Positions 44,650 to 53,424 of a stretch of 64,000 bases of DNA are shown here, one piece after another. Under the pieces are notes generated by a model. The model saw only the letters and a program-made list of their open reading frames with translations, did no database searches and was not told where the DNA came from. The first letter of the stretch is position 1. Every line of letters starts with the position of its first letter. This stretch comes from Vibrio atlanticus (GTDB lineage Bacteria; Pseudomonadota; Gammaproteobacteria; Enterobacterales; Vibrionaceae): NCBI RefSeq assembly GCF_024347315.1, contig NZ_AP025460.1, forward strand, positions 2,046,001-2,110,000. Reading direction: 5' to 3'. A program made the translations under genes and the position numbers.

Positions 44650-45279
44650 TTATTCTTTTGCTGACATGCCAGCGGCCAGATATGGAATAAGAATATCGAC
44701 CACTGCCTTAGCATCTATCTTTCTGTCATAGTCATTCTCTGCAATTTCTATTAGAGCCTGGCTAGATGCCATGGTGAATACACAAGTCCCTAGGGTGAAG
44801 TGCAATCGCCAAAATAACTGTTCTTGAGTGAGGTTTGGGTTAGCTTTCATTACTGAGTTGGTAAACAAAGTCAGTACTTCGCTATAACGAGTAGTAATGA
44901 ACCAACGCAAATGACCTTGCACATCTGTATAGCCTCGACCAATGAGTAACATAAATCGGCTCGTACCATTTGGCCTTACATCATTGAGTGCCCTTAGTGG
45001 CTGTCTTAAAGACTCAAACACGTCACTCATAGAATACGTTTCGTTCAAATTTAAGTTCACTAGTGCATCTTGCAATGCTGGCATAAATGCTTCTAAGTAA
45101 CGATTGAGTACCGCACGAACCAGAGTCTTCTTATCGCCAAAGTGGTAGTTCACTGAAGCAAGATTGACATTGGCTTTACTCGTAATCGTGCGTAAAGAGG
45201 TGTCATTAAAACCGTGCTCAGCAAATAAGCCTTCAGCCACATCTAAGATTTTGTCTTTGGTTGTACTTCTTGGTGCCAT
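44650..45279 (-). CDS. psrA: TetR-family fatty-acid regulator, PsrA-like
   Basis: 209 aa from ATG 45279 (GAGTG upstream; GTG 45288 is three codons earlier). N-terminal TetR HTH: KILDVAEGLFAEHGFNDTSL, ITSKANVNLASVNYHFGDKK. The C-terminal part LFWRLHFTLG...AAGM resembles P. aeruginosa PsrA. PsrA represses beta-oxidation genes and is released by long-chain fatty acids. A candidate PsrA box lies 6-15 nt upstream of the start. Directly upstream of fadE, its probable target. Confidence 0.8.
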   Translation of the reverse strand: MAPRSTTKDKILDVAEGLFAEHGFNDTSLRTITSKANVNLASVNYHFGDKKTLVRAVLNRYLEAFMPALQDALVNLNLNETYSMSDVFESLRQPLRALNDVRPNGTSRFMLLIGRGYTDVQGHLRWFITTRYSEVLTLFTNSVMKANPNLTQEQLFWRLHFTLGTCVFTMASSQALIEIAENDYDRKIDAKAVVDILIPYLAAGMSAKE

Positions 45280-45293
45280 TTCAATCACTCGTA

Positions 45294-45310
45294 TTAAACA
45301 ACTGTTTGAA
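45294..45310. promoter_or_regulatory. Candidate PsrA operator at the psrA start
   Basis: On the minus strand TTCAAACAGTTGTTTAA contains CAAAC-N4-GTTTA, one base from the PsrA consensus (G/C)AAAC-N2-4-GTTT(G/C). It would overlap the ribosome-binding region, fitting autorepression. Confidence 0.5.
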
Positions 45311-45419
45311 ATATACGCTTAGAACATTTATTTAACAAGCAAGCAACATCACATTTTCACAAATTGGTCGTACCAGTTATAAGCATTACGTTCTAAGCGA
45401 TTGAATAGAGACGCGTTTA

Positions 45420-45647
45420 ATTAAAAAGAGAAAATTAATGAATTTTTGGGGAACTGAAATGGTAATCGAGAGTCATAAATTAAGTAGAAAACAGAGTATT
45501 TAGATGTTTAACAGGCCGTCAAACTTGTTTCTCACTGTTTTCTTAATTACTGCATTTTCCTTATTAACTCCTATACTTGTATCCGCCCAAACCGCGTTGG
45601 TTTGGGCTTTTTTTTGTCTAAGATCACGGTGTTTTTTTTAGGTTAAT
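45420..45647 (+). ncRNA. Possible small RNA or 47-aa signal-peptide-like ORF with its own terminator
   Basis: A strong plus-strand terminator (GCCCAAACC-GCGTT-GGTTTGGGC + eight T, 45584-45613) has no annotated gene upstream on that strand. A frame at ATG 45504-45647 begins MFNRPSNLFLTVFLITAFS and ends in VSAQTALVWAFF and a short tail; its 3' part is the terminator itself, and its Shine-Dalgarno is weak. Either a sRNA or a leader-like peptide is possible. Boundaries are guesses. Confidence 0.4.
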
Positions 45648-45654
45648 AGTAGAC

Positions 45655-45690
45655 ACAAAAAAGCCCTCGAAACCGAAGGCTTTCATTACA
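45655..45690 (-). terminator. Terminator of the VCBS adhesin gene
   Basis: On the minus strand AAAGCCTTCG/CGAGGGCTTT stem with a TTTTTT tail. Confidence 0.75.
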
Positions 45691-45718
45691 TTAAAGTTCA
45701 AAGCATTTCACGATCCTA

Positions 45719-48700
45719 CTAGGCAGCATCATTTTTGATTAACTCGGCTAGCACCGAAAGATCATTGCCGAGATCAACCGAAGCTCCCATTTCCGTTGCA
45801 ATACCTTCAACCACTATGGTTTGAGTATCACTGCCGCCATTGATTGGAATCGATAGTGCGATATCGTCTCCATCAACAGACACTTCAATCATGCCAAGCA
45901 GCTCGGCCATTTGAGTTTCATCTTGTGTGTCTTCAAGTAGATCATTGAGGTCAATCAGATCACCGGCGCCCTCCGTATAAAGCTCAAAGTCTTTAATGAT
46001 ATCGGTCCCATTGTCGAGCGTAGAGTCTAGCCAAGTGAAGATGTTGTCTCCGCTATCTCCAATCAGCAGATCGTTGCCTGACTCGGCATACAAAGGTTCA
46101 TTACTCGCTGCACTAATAACGTTATATTGCTGCGGTTCTTCGATATCTATGGTGACCGTCTCTACCGTGCTTTCTGCGCCATTAGAGTCGACCGCGACAT
46201 AATCAAACTGCGGGTCTTCAGTTACCGCCTCGTTACCTTGGACATAGCGTAACTCCCAACTGCCCCCTGTCGATGACAACTCCATTCCAACGATCAGATT
46301 ATCTGGTGATGAATAACTAAAATCATAAAGAAGTTGGCTATTTCCGGTGTCTCCGGGGTCTTTCTGATACTGCTCTGTATGCGTTGTACCATCAGCAAAG
46401 GTATAGAGTACTTCAACATAAACATTACTATTGGTGTTAAATGAACCACCCAAACCATCTAAACCAAAATCAACGACCCCTAATGGATTATTCGTAAAAT
46501 CGAGGACTAAGGTCTCCTGTTTGTTCATACCTCTACCATCGGTATCACCAATACCAAAACCGACATGAGACTGTTCACCTTGATACTGTTTCAAAGGTTT
46601 ATTATTGTTGTCTTCAATCGTAACCGTAATCGTATTGCCGTTATCTAGGGTAATAAGTCTCTCGGTTGGTGACACCGCGACGCCCCAATTATAGAAACCA
46701 TCAACGAGCTCTGGCATATCGTCAGGGTCACCACTGAAGCCCATTTCAAACATTTCTCCTGGCCCGGCAACGAAGCTGATACTGTTTGGGACAAACAACA
46801 CACCGTTGTCGACGTCAGACTGCAAAATTTCTCGCGTGACGCCATTTTCATCGGTATACAAAAGGCTGCCGTTGGTTGGCAAACTTTCTATCCGAATATT
46901 AAGTGGAATGTCGTCATGATCATCTTCTATATCTGAGATATAATCTGGCATGCCGCCATCTTCAGAATCGAAGAGGATAGGTATAATCGCGTCCTCATCA
47001 TTAACGACCGTAAAGCTGGTCGCTTCAGGGGCGTCATTGACACCATTGATTGTTATCTCGATAACATGCTCTACACCATCGATGGCGGTAACTACATATC
47101 GCTCAATAACCGTGTCGTCATCGTTCAAGTATTGAACCGCATCGTTATCAACGACATAACTCCATGCCCCTTCAGGAGTAATCGTTAACATTCCTAGTGC
47201 AAGTGCATAAGTAGATCCAACAGGGGTAAACACGCCATTAGGTTTAAATGCAGGCATGTCACTCGTGTCGACGTCAGTAATCGTTAAAGTACCAGACACC
47301 GAGAGTTCGTTGGTATCTTCATTGACATCGACGTCCTCTGTCACTTCTCCCACGTCAGAGTCACCTTCCCCAACCGTAATCTCAGATGGGTCATCGGCAC
47401 CGTTGATGGTGATGGTCACTTCACTTGTGGTTCCGTCAATCGCAGTAACCGTGTAAACCTCGGTGACAAATTCATCGTCATCGAGATATTGCACATCATC
47501 GTTGTCCACGACGTAAGTCCATTCGCCATCGTCGGTAATGGTCAACATACCCAACGCAGTATCATTGGTCGAACCTTCAGGATTAAACGTTCCGTTAGGT
47601 TGAAAAGCCGCGACATCGTTAGCATCAACATCGGTAATCGTCAGTGTTCCCGTCGCCATCAAGTCGTTACTCTCCGGGTCAACATCGACATCTTCCGTCA
47701 CCTCCCCCATGTCTGAGTCACCTTCTCCGACAGTAATTTCGGATGGATCATCAGCACCATTGATGGTGACAGTTACTTCACTTGTGGTTCCGTCAATCGC
47801 AGTCACCGTGTAAACCTCGATGACAAATTCATCGTCATCGAGATATTGCACATCGTCGTTGTCTACGACGTAAGTCCATTCACCACCATCGGTAATGGTC
47901 AAAAAACCCAGAGCGGTATCATTGGTCGAACCTTCAGGATTAAACGTTCCGTTAGGTTGAAAAGCCGCCACATCATTAGCATCAACATCGGTAATCGTCA
48001 GTGTTCCCGTCGCCATCAAGTCGTTACTCTCCGGGTCAACATCTACATCTTCCGTCACCTCACCCATGTCTGAGTCACCTTCCCCGACAGTAATTTCGGA
48101 TGGATCATCAGCACCGTTGATGGTGATGATTACTTCACTTGTGGTTCCATCAATCGCAGTAACGGTGTAAACCTCGGTGACAAACTCATCGTCGTCAAGG
48201 TATTGCACATCATCATTGTTGACGACGTAAGTCCATTCGCCACTATCGGTAATGGTCAAAAAACCCAACGCGGTATCATTGGTCGAACCTTCTGGGTTAA
48301 ACACACCGTTTGGTTCGAAAGCAGCGACGTCGTTATCGTCGACATCGGTGATGGTTAGCGTCCCTGACGTCGCTAAGTTGTTGCTCTCTTGATCAACATC
48401 CACATCCTCAGTCACTTCTCCTGTGTCTGAATCACCTTCACCAACAGTTATGTCAGATGGATCATCGGCACCGTTAATAGTGATAGTCACTTCGCTAGTG
48501 GTACCGTCACTGGCTGTCACGGTATAAACCTCAGTAACGAATTCATCGTCATCCAAGTACTGAACATCGTCGTTGTTAACTACGTAAGTCCAAGCACCAT
48601 CAGGGTCGATGCTCAATACGCCTAGCTGTGATTCGTTTGTTGAACCTACGAGGTTAAACTCACCGTCAGCTGAAAAGGTAGGAGTGTCGCTGTCTACATC

Positions 48701-49534
48701 TGTAATTACGATCTGACCAGACGTCACTAATTGATTGGTGATGTCATCTACATCAATGTCCTCAGTCACACTGCCCGAGTCATCGGTTGCGACTGCCGCA
48801 TCATCAGTACCAATGATGGTGACGGTGATGACTTGTTCGCCACCGTCAGAGGTTTGCACTGTCGTCGTATCTTGAATTTGCTCGCCATCAGCAAGTTCAT
48901 CAAATGGACTGTTGGCCACGAATGTCCACGAGCCATCCTCATTAACAACAAAAGACCCGAACCCATTTTCGCCTTCCGCATCTTTGGCGATAAAGGTAAC
49001 GTCCGGATCGTCAATGGTTAAAGCGCCCCCGGTTTCAATAGGCTCATCCTGTTCAAACTCAATAACGTTGGTTTCACCTGAAACAAGCGCAAGAGCAATG
49101 ATATCGAAAAGAGCAATACTTTGAGTTTCGGACAACCCTTGAGATTCAAGTCCGTCAGTTTCAAAGTTTGTTGAAGCCAGAGTTTCAGCCCCTGTACGTT
49201 CAATCCTACCGCTGTTGGTTAGACTTGAGCCTTGCTCACCCGCGGCGGCATCAAACTCTTCACCCAATTCTGTTGGATCAAACCCTTCTTCAATAGCACG
49301 TTGAACTTGAGCGATCGCATCATCAGTGTCTATCACGTTTTGCTGACCTTGGTCATCGACAAACCGTGCAGAAACGTTTGGCACGCTCTCTTCAGTTGTT
49401 TCGACAGTGACAATGACGTCGCTAGCAGCTGGTTGCTCGCCCGGAGACAAACGTCTAACTTGGCCTTGAGCGTCGAGCACTATAACGCCGTTCGCAAGAC
49501 CTAGTATATTTAGGTTGATATTTCCCATATCCAT
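45719..49534 (-). CDS. VCBS-repeat T1SS adhesin with a LapG-type retention module
   Basis: 1271 aa from ATG 49534 (GTGGGA upstream; ATG 49528 also possible). The N-terminus (~1-130) resembles retention modules of LapA-type adhesins: LGLANGVIVLDAQGQVRRLSPGEQ, then DAAAG at ~95-99, which fits the LapG cleavage pattern [TAP]AA[GV]. Five VCBS-type repeats of 119 aa follow (~240-835), each with TINGADDPSEITVGEGDSD, TEDVDVDPESN and WTYVVDNDDVQYLDDDE parts. A DUF/immunoglobulin-like part and a C-terminal type I secretion signal with one RTX-like GGxGxD degenerate (ESGNDLLIGDSGDN) and the T1SS-143 type end complete it. It would be exported by a T1SS and held in the outer membrane until LapG cuts it when c-di-GMP is low. 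Confidence 0.85.
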   Translation of the reverse strand: MDMGNINLNILGLANGVIVLDAQGQVRRLSPGEQPAASDVIVTVETTEESVPNVSARFVDDQGQQNVIDTDDAIAQVQRAIEEGFDPTELGEEFDAAAGEQGSSLTNSGRIERTGAETLASTNFETDGLESQGLSETQSIALFDIIALALVSGETNVIEFEQDEPIETGGALTIDDPDVTFIAKDAEGENGFGSFVVNEDGSWTFVANSPFDELADGEQIQDTTTVQTSDGGEQVITVTIIGTDDAAVATDDSGSVTEDIDVDDITNQLVTSGQIVITDVDSDTPTFSADGEFNLVGSTNESQLGVLSIDPDGAWTYVVNNDDVQYLDDDEFVTEVYTVTASDGTTSEVTITINGADDPSDITVGEGDSDTGEVTEDVDVDQESNNLATSGTLTITDVDDNDVAAFEPNGVFNPEGSTNDTALGFLTITDSGEWTYVVNNDDVQYLDDDEFVTEVYTVTAIDGTTSEVIITINGADDPSEITVGEGDSDMGEVTEDVDVDPESNDLMATGTLTITDVDANDVAAFQPNGTFNPEGSTNDTALGFLTITDGGEWTYVVDNDDVQYLDDDEFVIEVYTVTAIDGTTSEVTVTINGADDPSEITVGEGDSDMGEVTEDVDVDPESNDLMATGTLTITDVDANDVAAFQPNGTFNPEGSTNDTALGMLTITDDGEWTYVVDNDDVQYLDDDEFVTEVYTVTAIDGTTSEVTITINGADDPSEITVGEGDSDVGEVTEDVDVNEDTNELSVSGTLTITDVDTSDMPAFKPNGVFTPVGSTYALALGMLTITPEGAWSYVVDNDAVQYLNDDDTVIERYVVTAIDGVEHVIEITINGVNDAPEATSFTVVNDEDAIIPILFDSEDGGMPDYISDIEDDHDDIPLNIRIESLPTNGSLLYTDENGVTREILQSDVDNGVLFVPNSISFVAGPGEMFEMGFSGDPDDMPELVDGFYNWGVAVSPTERLITLDNGNTITVTIEDNNNKPLKQYQGEQSHVGFGIGDTDGRGMNKQETLVLDFTNNPLGVVDFGLDGLGGSFNTNSNVYVEVLYTFADGTTHTEQYQKDPGDTGNSQLLYDFSYSSPDNLIVGMELSSTGGSWELRYVQGNEAVTEDPQFDYVAVDSNGAESTVETVTIDIEEPQQYNVISAASNEPLYAESGNDLLIGDSGDNIFTWLDSTLDNGTDIIKDFELYTEGAGDLIDLNDLLEDTQDETQMAELLGMIEVSVDGDDIALSIPINGGSDTQTIVVEGIATEMGASVDLGNDLSVLAELIKNDAA
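47028..48812 (-). repeat. Five tandem 357-bp repeats in the adhesin gene
   Basis: Units start at 47028, 47385, 47742, 48099 and 48456; the same GATGG(A/G)TCATC core recurs at an exact 357-bp spacing (119 codons) with no insertion or deletion. The central units are nearly identical; the outer ones are diverged. Confidence 0.88.
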
Positions 49535-49829
49535 ATTCCCACTTCTGCCCAGAACACACCAAACGCGGATCCAATCCCACTCTGCGCTGTGGCTATTTCC
49601 TACAATAAATTTAGTAGTGGCATTATTGATAATCAACTCACTAAAAGCATGGGAATGCGATGCTTTTTAAATTAGTCAATGGCAATAGCGACTTACATTC
49701 AAAAAAAAACCAACAAACTTCGCATTTTTTTGCAAATGTCCTAAGCTTCGTTTAATACCATTCACTCAATTCAACGGTAAACGTAGGTTGGGAAGCGGAT
49801 GAGGCATTGAAAGTAGAAGGAGAGCTACT

Positions 49830-51137
49830 TTGAAATTGTTTAAATTATCCATAATGTGTTGCTTAGTTGCTGCAGCACCACTCGCCGCTCAAACTCTGGA
49901 ACAGTCTGTGGCTATTACCCTGGCAACGAATCCAGAGATAAAAAGCATCTTTAACGAATATGTGAGCGTTAGAAAGCGTAATGACGCCTCTGGTGGGGCA
50001 TACAGGCCGAGTATCGACCTTGATGCCGGTATTGGTTATGAAGGTATAAACCCTGCACCAAATAACGGTCCGGACACGGATCTAACAAGAAAGGAAGCAA
50101 CGATTTCCCTCACTCAATTGCTGTGGGATGGTTCTTCGACTCTGAACGATATTGACCGTACCGCTGCAGAAGCTGAATCAGTTCGTTTGCAATTGATAGC
50201 AGATGCCGAAGACAAAGCACTGGAGGTAACACAAATATATCTCGACGCAGTAAAAGCGACTGAGGTACTGGCGCTGTCAGAAAGTAACCTTGCGATACAC
50301 AAGAAAATCTATAAAGACATAAAAAAACGAGCGAGTTCAGGCATAGGTTCTACCGCAGACGTTTCGCAAGTAGAAGCTAGGATTGCAAAAGCTCATGGTA
50401 ACTTATTGGCCGCCCAGAATAATTTGATCGACACACATACCCAATTTAGAAGAGTTGTAGGACAAGAACCGCTAGGTCTGATTTACCCAAGGGCCGATAT
50501 ATCTTGGATTCCACTGTCATTGTCAGATGCCCTAGTTGATGCTTTAGATAAACACCCTGTGATTAAAATAGCGGCGGCAGATGTCGACGCAGCACATTTT
50601 CAATACAAACAGTCCAAAGGCGTAAACTACCCTACATTCTCTATAGAAGCGTCTCAGTCATGGCGTGATGATGCAGGAGGCGATGAAGGTTCAAGTCAAG
50701 AAACGCTCGCAATGCTGAGAATGCGGTATAACTTGTACAATGGTGGTACAGACAGCGCCAATTCAGAAGCTTCTGCTTACCAACTAAATAAAGCGAAAGA
50801 TCTTAGAGATCGTGCTTATCGCCAAGTCGAAGAAGGACTTCGCCTCTCATGGAGCGCCTTAGATCTCACACTGCAACAGAAAAACTTTTTGTCCGACCAT
50901 GTTGATTCAGCTTCAGAAACCGTTATCGCCTATGAAAAACAATACCGAATAGGTAAACGTACTCTGCTTGACCTGCTCAATACTGAAAACGAACTGTTTG
51001 AAGCACGCAAAGATTATTTGGATGCCCATTATTCGGAGCAGTACGCTAAATACCGAGTGATGAACGCTACAGGTTCTTTATTGAATGCTCTGCTGGTTGA
51101 TATACCGGAAGAGTGGACAACGGCCGTGGAGTATTAA
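49830..51137 (+). CDS. TolC-family outer-membrane channel
   Basis: 435 aa. TTG 49830 is the start: AAGGAG lies 8 nt upstream. Signal peptide MKLFKLSIMCCLVAAAPLAA, cleavage before QTLEQ. OEP repeats typical of TolC/LapE: LTQLLWDGSSTLNDIDRT, RMRYNLYNGGTDSANSEA and YRIGKRTLLDLLNTENELFEA. It is divergent from the adhesin and is presumably its type I secretion channel. The matching ABC transporter and fusion protein are not nearby. Confidence 0.85.
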   Translation: MKLFKLSIMCCLVAAAPLAAQTLEQSVAITLATNPEIKSIFNEYVSVRKRNDASGGAYRPSIDLDAGIGYEGINPAPNNGPDTDLTRKEATISLTQLLWDGSSTLNDIDRTAAEAESVRLQLIADAEDKALEVTQIYLDAVKATEVLALSESNLAIHKKIYKDIKKRASSGIGSTADVSQVEARIAKAHGNLLAAQNNLIDTHTQFRRVVGQEPLGLIYPRADISWIPLSLSDALVDALDKHPVIKIAAADVDAAHFQYKQSKGVNYPTFSIEASQSWRDDAGGDEGSSQETLAMLRMRYNLYNGGTDSANSEASAYQLNKAKDLRDRAYRQVEEGLRLSWSALDLTLQQKNFLSDHVDSASETVIAYEKQYRIGKRTLLDLLNTENELFEARKDYLDAHYSEQYAKYRVMNATGSLLNALLVDIPEEWTTAVEY

Positions 51138-51748
51138 TGATGAAAATAACTTACTTATTACTTCCCGTATTAACGATGACTTTATTTGCCTGCTCTAACC
51201 AGCAACGAGAAGCCTACATCGAGACGCCCGAAGCTGAACAAATTTCCGATCTGCAAGACGATGATAGAGATGGTGTAGTAAACGCGCGAGATACCTGCCC
51301 TGGTACACCAGAAACATCACAAGTCGACAATGATGGCTGTGGTGAAACAATTCGAGCAGAAGAAGTACGACAACTAAAAATACTCTTTGCTCATGACTCA
51401 TTTGAAGTAAACCCAATATTTTCTAGCCAAATTAGCACCATGGCAGAGTTTCTCGAAAACTACAAAAGCGCTTCAATTGAAATCCAAGGTTACGCCAGTA
51501 AAGTGGGCTCCAACGAATACAACTTAGACTTGTCAAAGAAACGAGCAAACAATGTACAAGATGAGTTACTTTCGAATGGTATAGAACCAGAGCGCGTGAG
51601 AATTGTTGGCTATGGTGAAGAACGCTTAGAAAACGATGGTGACGATCCTACTTCACACGCACTGAATCGTAAGGTAACCGCGACCGTAGTTGGGTTAAGT
51701 GAGCAGATCGTTGAAGAGTGGACCATTTTTACCACACTAGAAAAGTAA
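51137..51748 (+). CDS. OmpA-family lipoprotein with TSP3-like repeat
   Basis: 203 aa from ATG 51137, overlapping the TolC stop (TAATGATG) or ATG 51140. Lipoprotein signal MMKITYLLLPVLTMTLFAC. A thrombospondin type 3-like calcium motif follows (DDDRDGVVNARDTCPG, DNDGCG), then an OmpA-like peptidoglycan-binding domain (IEIQGYASKVGSNEYNLDLSKKRA, NGIEPERVRIVGYGEE). It probably links the outer membrane to peptidoglycan and may support the adhesin or its channel. Translationally coupled to tolC-like gene. Confidence 0.85.
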   Translation: MMKITYLLLPVLTMTLFACSNQQREAYIETPEAEQISDLQDDDRDGVVNARDTCPGTPETSQVDNDGCGETIRAEEVRQLKILFAHDSFEVNPIFSSQISTMAEFLENYKSASIEIQGYASKVGSNEYNLDLSKKRANNVQDELLSNGIEPERVRIVGYGEERLENDGDDPTSHALNRKVTATVVGLSEQIVEEWTIFTTLEK

Positions 51749-51820
51749 CGTGACATCATCACTGAAAGCGCAAGATGTAAGGTAAATTCGCTTACAAATA
51801 CAGCTTAGCTTCAAGATCAA

Positions 51821-51858
51821 TAAAGCCGTGATAGGGTTACCCATCACGGCTTTTTGTT
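51821..51858 (+). terminator. Terminator after the OmpA-like gene
   Basis: AAAGCCGTGAT-AGGGTTACCC-ATCACGGCTTTTTG; stem 11 bp. Confidence 0.88.
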
Positions 51859-51985
51859 CTTTGTCGTCACATGAATCGTAAAGGTGATTCTGTGACTCTT
51901 CTTGCTACTCAGAAATTGACTTGTTACTCAGTGAGTAGGCTCCCTCTTAAGCGAACCTACTACCAATTATGCTTTTACCTACCAA

Positions 51986-53149
51986 TTATAGCTTTACTTC
52001 TTGATGCTTAGTTTTCGGTAGAGAAATACTTAGCAGGAAGTAACCTAAGATAGCTGCGGTCGTTGAGCCCATCAGGATACCTAATCGAGCAAGCGTATCA
52101 AAATCTGCGTTCGTTGGACCAAATGCTAGCGATGAAATAAAGATAGACATCGTAAAGCCAATACCACACAACACAGATACCGCGAAGATGTTCATGAAGT
52201 TCACACCTTCAGGAAGCTTAGCGATGCCCGTTTTCACAGCACCCCAGCTGAATAGGAAGATACCCAGAGGCTTACCAACCAATAGACCCATAGCAATACC
52301 AAGAGGTAGCATGCCTGTAAGGTTTGAAATTGAGATGCCTTCTAGTGAGATACCTGCGTTTGCAAATGCGAAGATTGGCAAAATTGCAAAAGCGACGTAT
52401 GGGTGCAGAGCATGTTCTAGATGTTTCAGCGGAGAACGCTCTCCTTTATTGCCTTTCAGTGGGATAGCAAAACCAATGACTACACCAGCCAATGTTGCGT
52501 GAACACCTGACTTCAATACTGCGAACCACAGAATTGCACCAACAATAAGGTAAACACTCAGCTTAGTTACATGCTTGTTGTTTAGCATGAACAGCACACC
52601 AGTTGCAATGAAGCCAACCGTTAGTGCAAGCGTCGATAGATCACCTGAGTAGAACAGTGCAATGATAACAACAACCCCTAGATCATCGATAATTGCCAAC
52701 GCTAGTAGGAATACCTTCAAGCTTACCGGTACACGGTTACCAAGAAGAGCCATGATGCCCAATGCGAAAGCGATATCAGTTGCCGCTGGGATAGCCCAAC
52801 CTTGAAGCGCTTCAGGGTTACTTGAATTGAATAGCACGTAAATAAGTGCAGGAGCTAGCATACCACCCACCGCTGCGATAGCTGGGAAGATTGCTGTCTC
52901 TTTAGACTTTAATGCGCCTTCTAACAGTTCGCGCTTAACTTCTAAGCCAATTAGAAGGAAGAAGACAGCCATTAAGCCATCGTTAATCCAGTGTGATACA
53001 GACATACCAAGAACATAGCTGTGCAGTACCCCTTGGTACATTTCGTTCAATGGTGAGTTTGCTACAAACATTGCGATCGCCGCAGCGATGACTAGTATGA
53101 TGCCGCCAGCAGATTCCAATTTAAAGAAGTCACGGATGACGTCGGTCAT
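51986..53149 (-). CDS. nhaA: Na+/H+ antiporter NhaA
   Basis: 387 aa from ATG 53149 (AGGGCG upstream), nearly the E. coli length (388 aa). It has about twelve TM segments and the transport-site aspartates in [17 protein letters not shown]. Exchanges Na+ for H+ at the inner membrane and supports salt and alkaline pH tolerance, fitting a marine Vibrio. The downstream OmpA terminator region is convergent; no obvious own terminator was seen. Confidence 0.94.
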   Translation of the reverse strand: MTDVIRDFFKLESAGGIILVIAAAIAMFVANSPLNEMYQGVLHSYVLGMSVSHWINDGLMAVFFLLIGLEVKRELLEGALKSKETAIFPAIAAVGGMLAPALIYVLFNSSNPEALQGWAIPAATDIAFALGIMALLGNRVPVSLKVFLLALAIIDDLGVVVIIALFYSGDLSTLALTVGFIATGVLFMLNNKHVTKLSVYLIVGAILWFAVLKSGVHATLAGVVIGFAIPLKGNKGERSPLKHLEHALHPYVAFAILPIFAFANAGISLEGISISNLTGMLPLGIAMGLLVGKPLGIFLFSWGAVKTGIAKLPEGVNFMNIFAVSVLCGIGFTMSIFISSLAFGPTNADFDTLARLGILMGSTTAAILGYFLLSISLPKTKHQEVKL

Positions 53150-53388
53150 GATTTCGCCCTTATATTTATTATTTAAATAAACGAATAACAAAGAATAACC
53201 ACGAGTTTATATCCAAGCTCTATCGATAGATAATCACTTCTTCGGATGTTTAACTTCGGTTTTTCCTACAAATACTAAACAATACGTCGTATATTCCATA
53301 ATGTTGTTATGCACCATGAATTAAGTATAGATGAGTTCACCAAGGCTGTATGCACAAATAATTCGAGGGTTGTCGGAATATCAAACAT

Positions 53389-53416
53389 AAAAAAAGGCTA
53401 TCAAATGATAGCCTTA
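53389..53416 (-). terminator. Terminator of the att-type operon
   Basis: AAAAAAGGCTATCA/TGATAGCC; on the minus strand followed by TTTTTT. Confidence 0.85.
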
Positions 53417-53424
53417 GGTGTTTT

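Noticed and set aside
45719..49534. Many plus-strand frames across the adhesin gene
   Set aside because: They recur at 357 bp because the adhesin repeats do; they are antisense shadows of the repeats.
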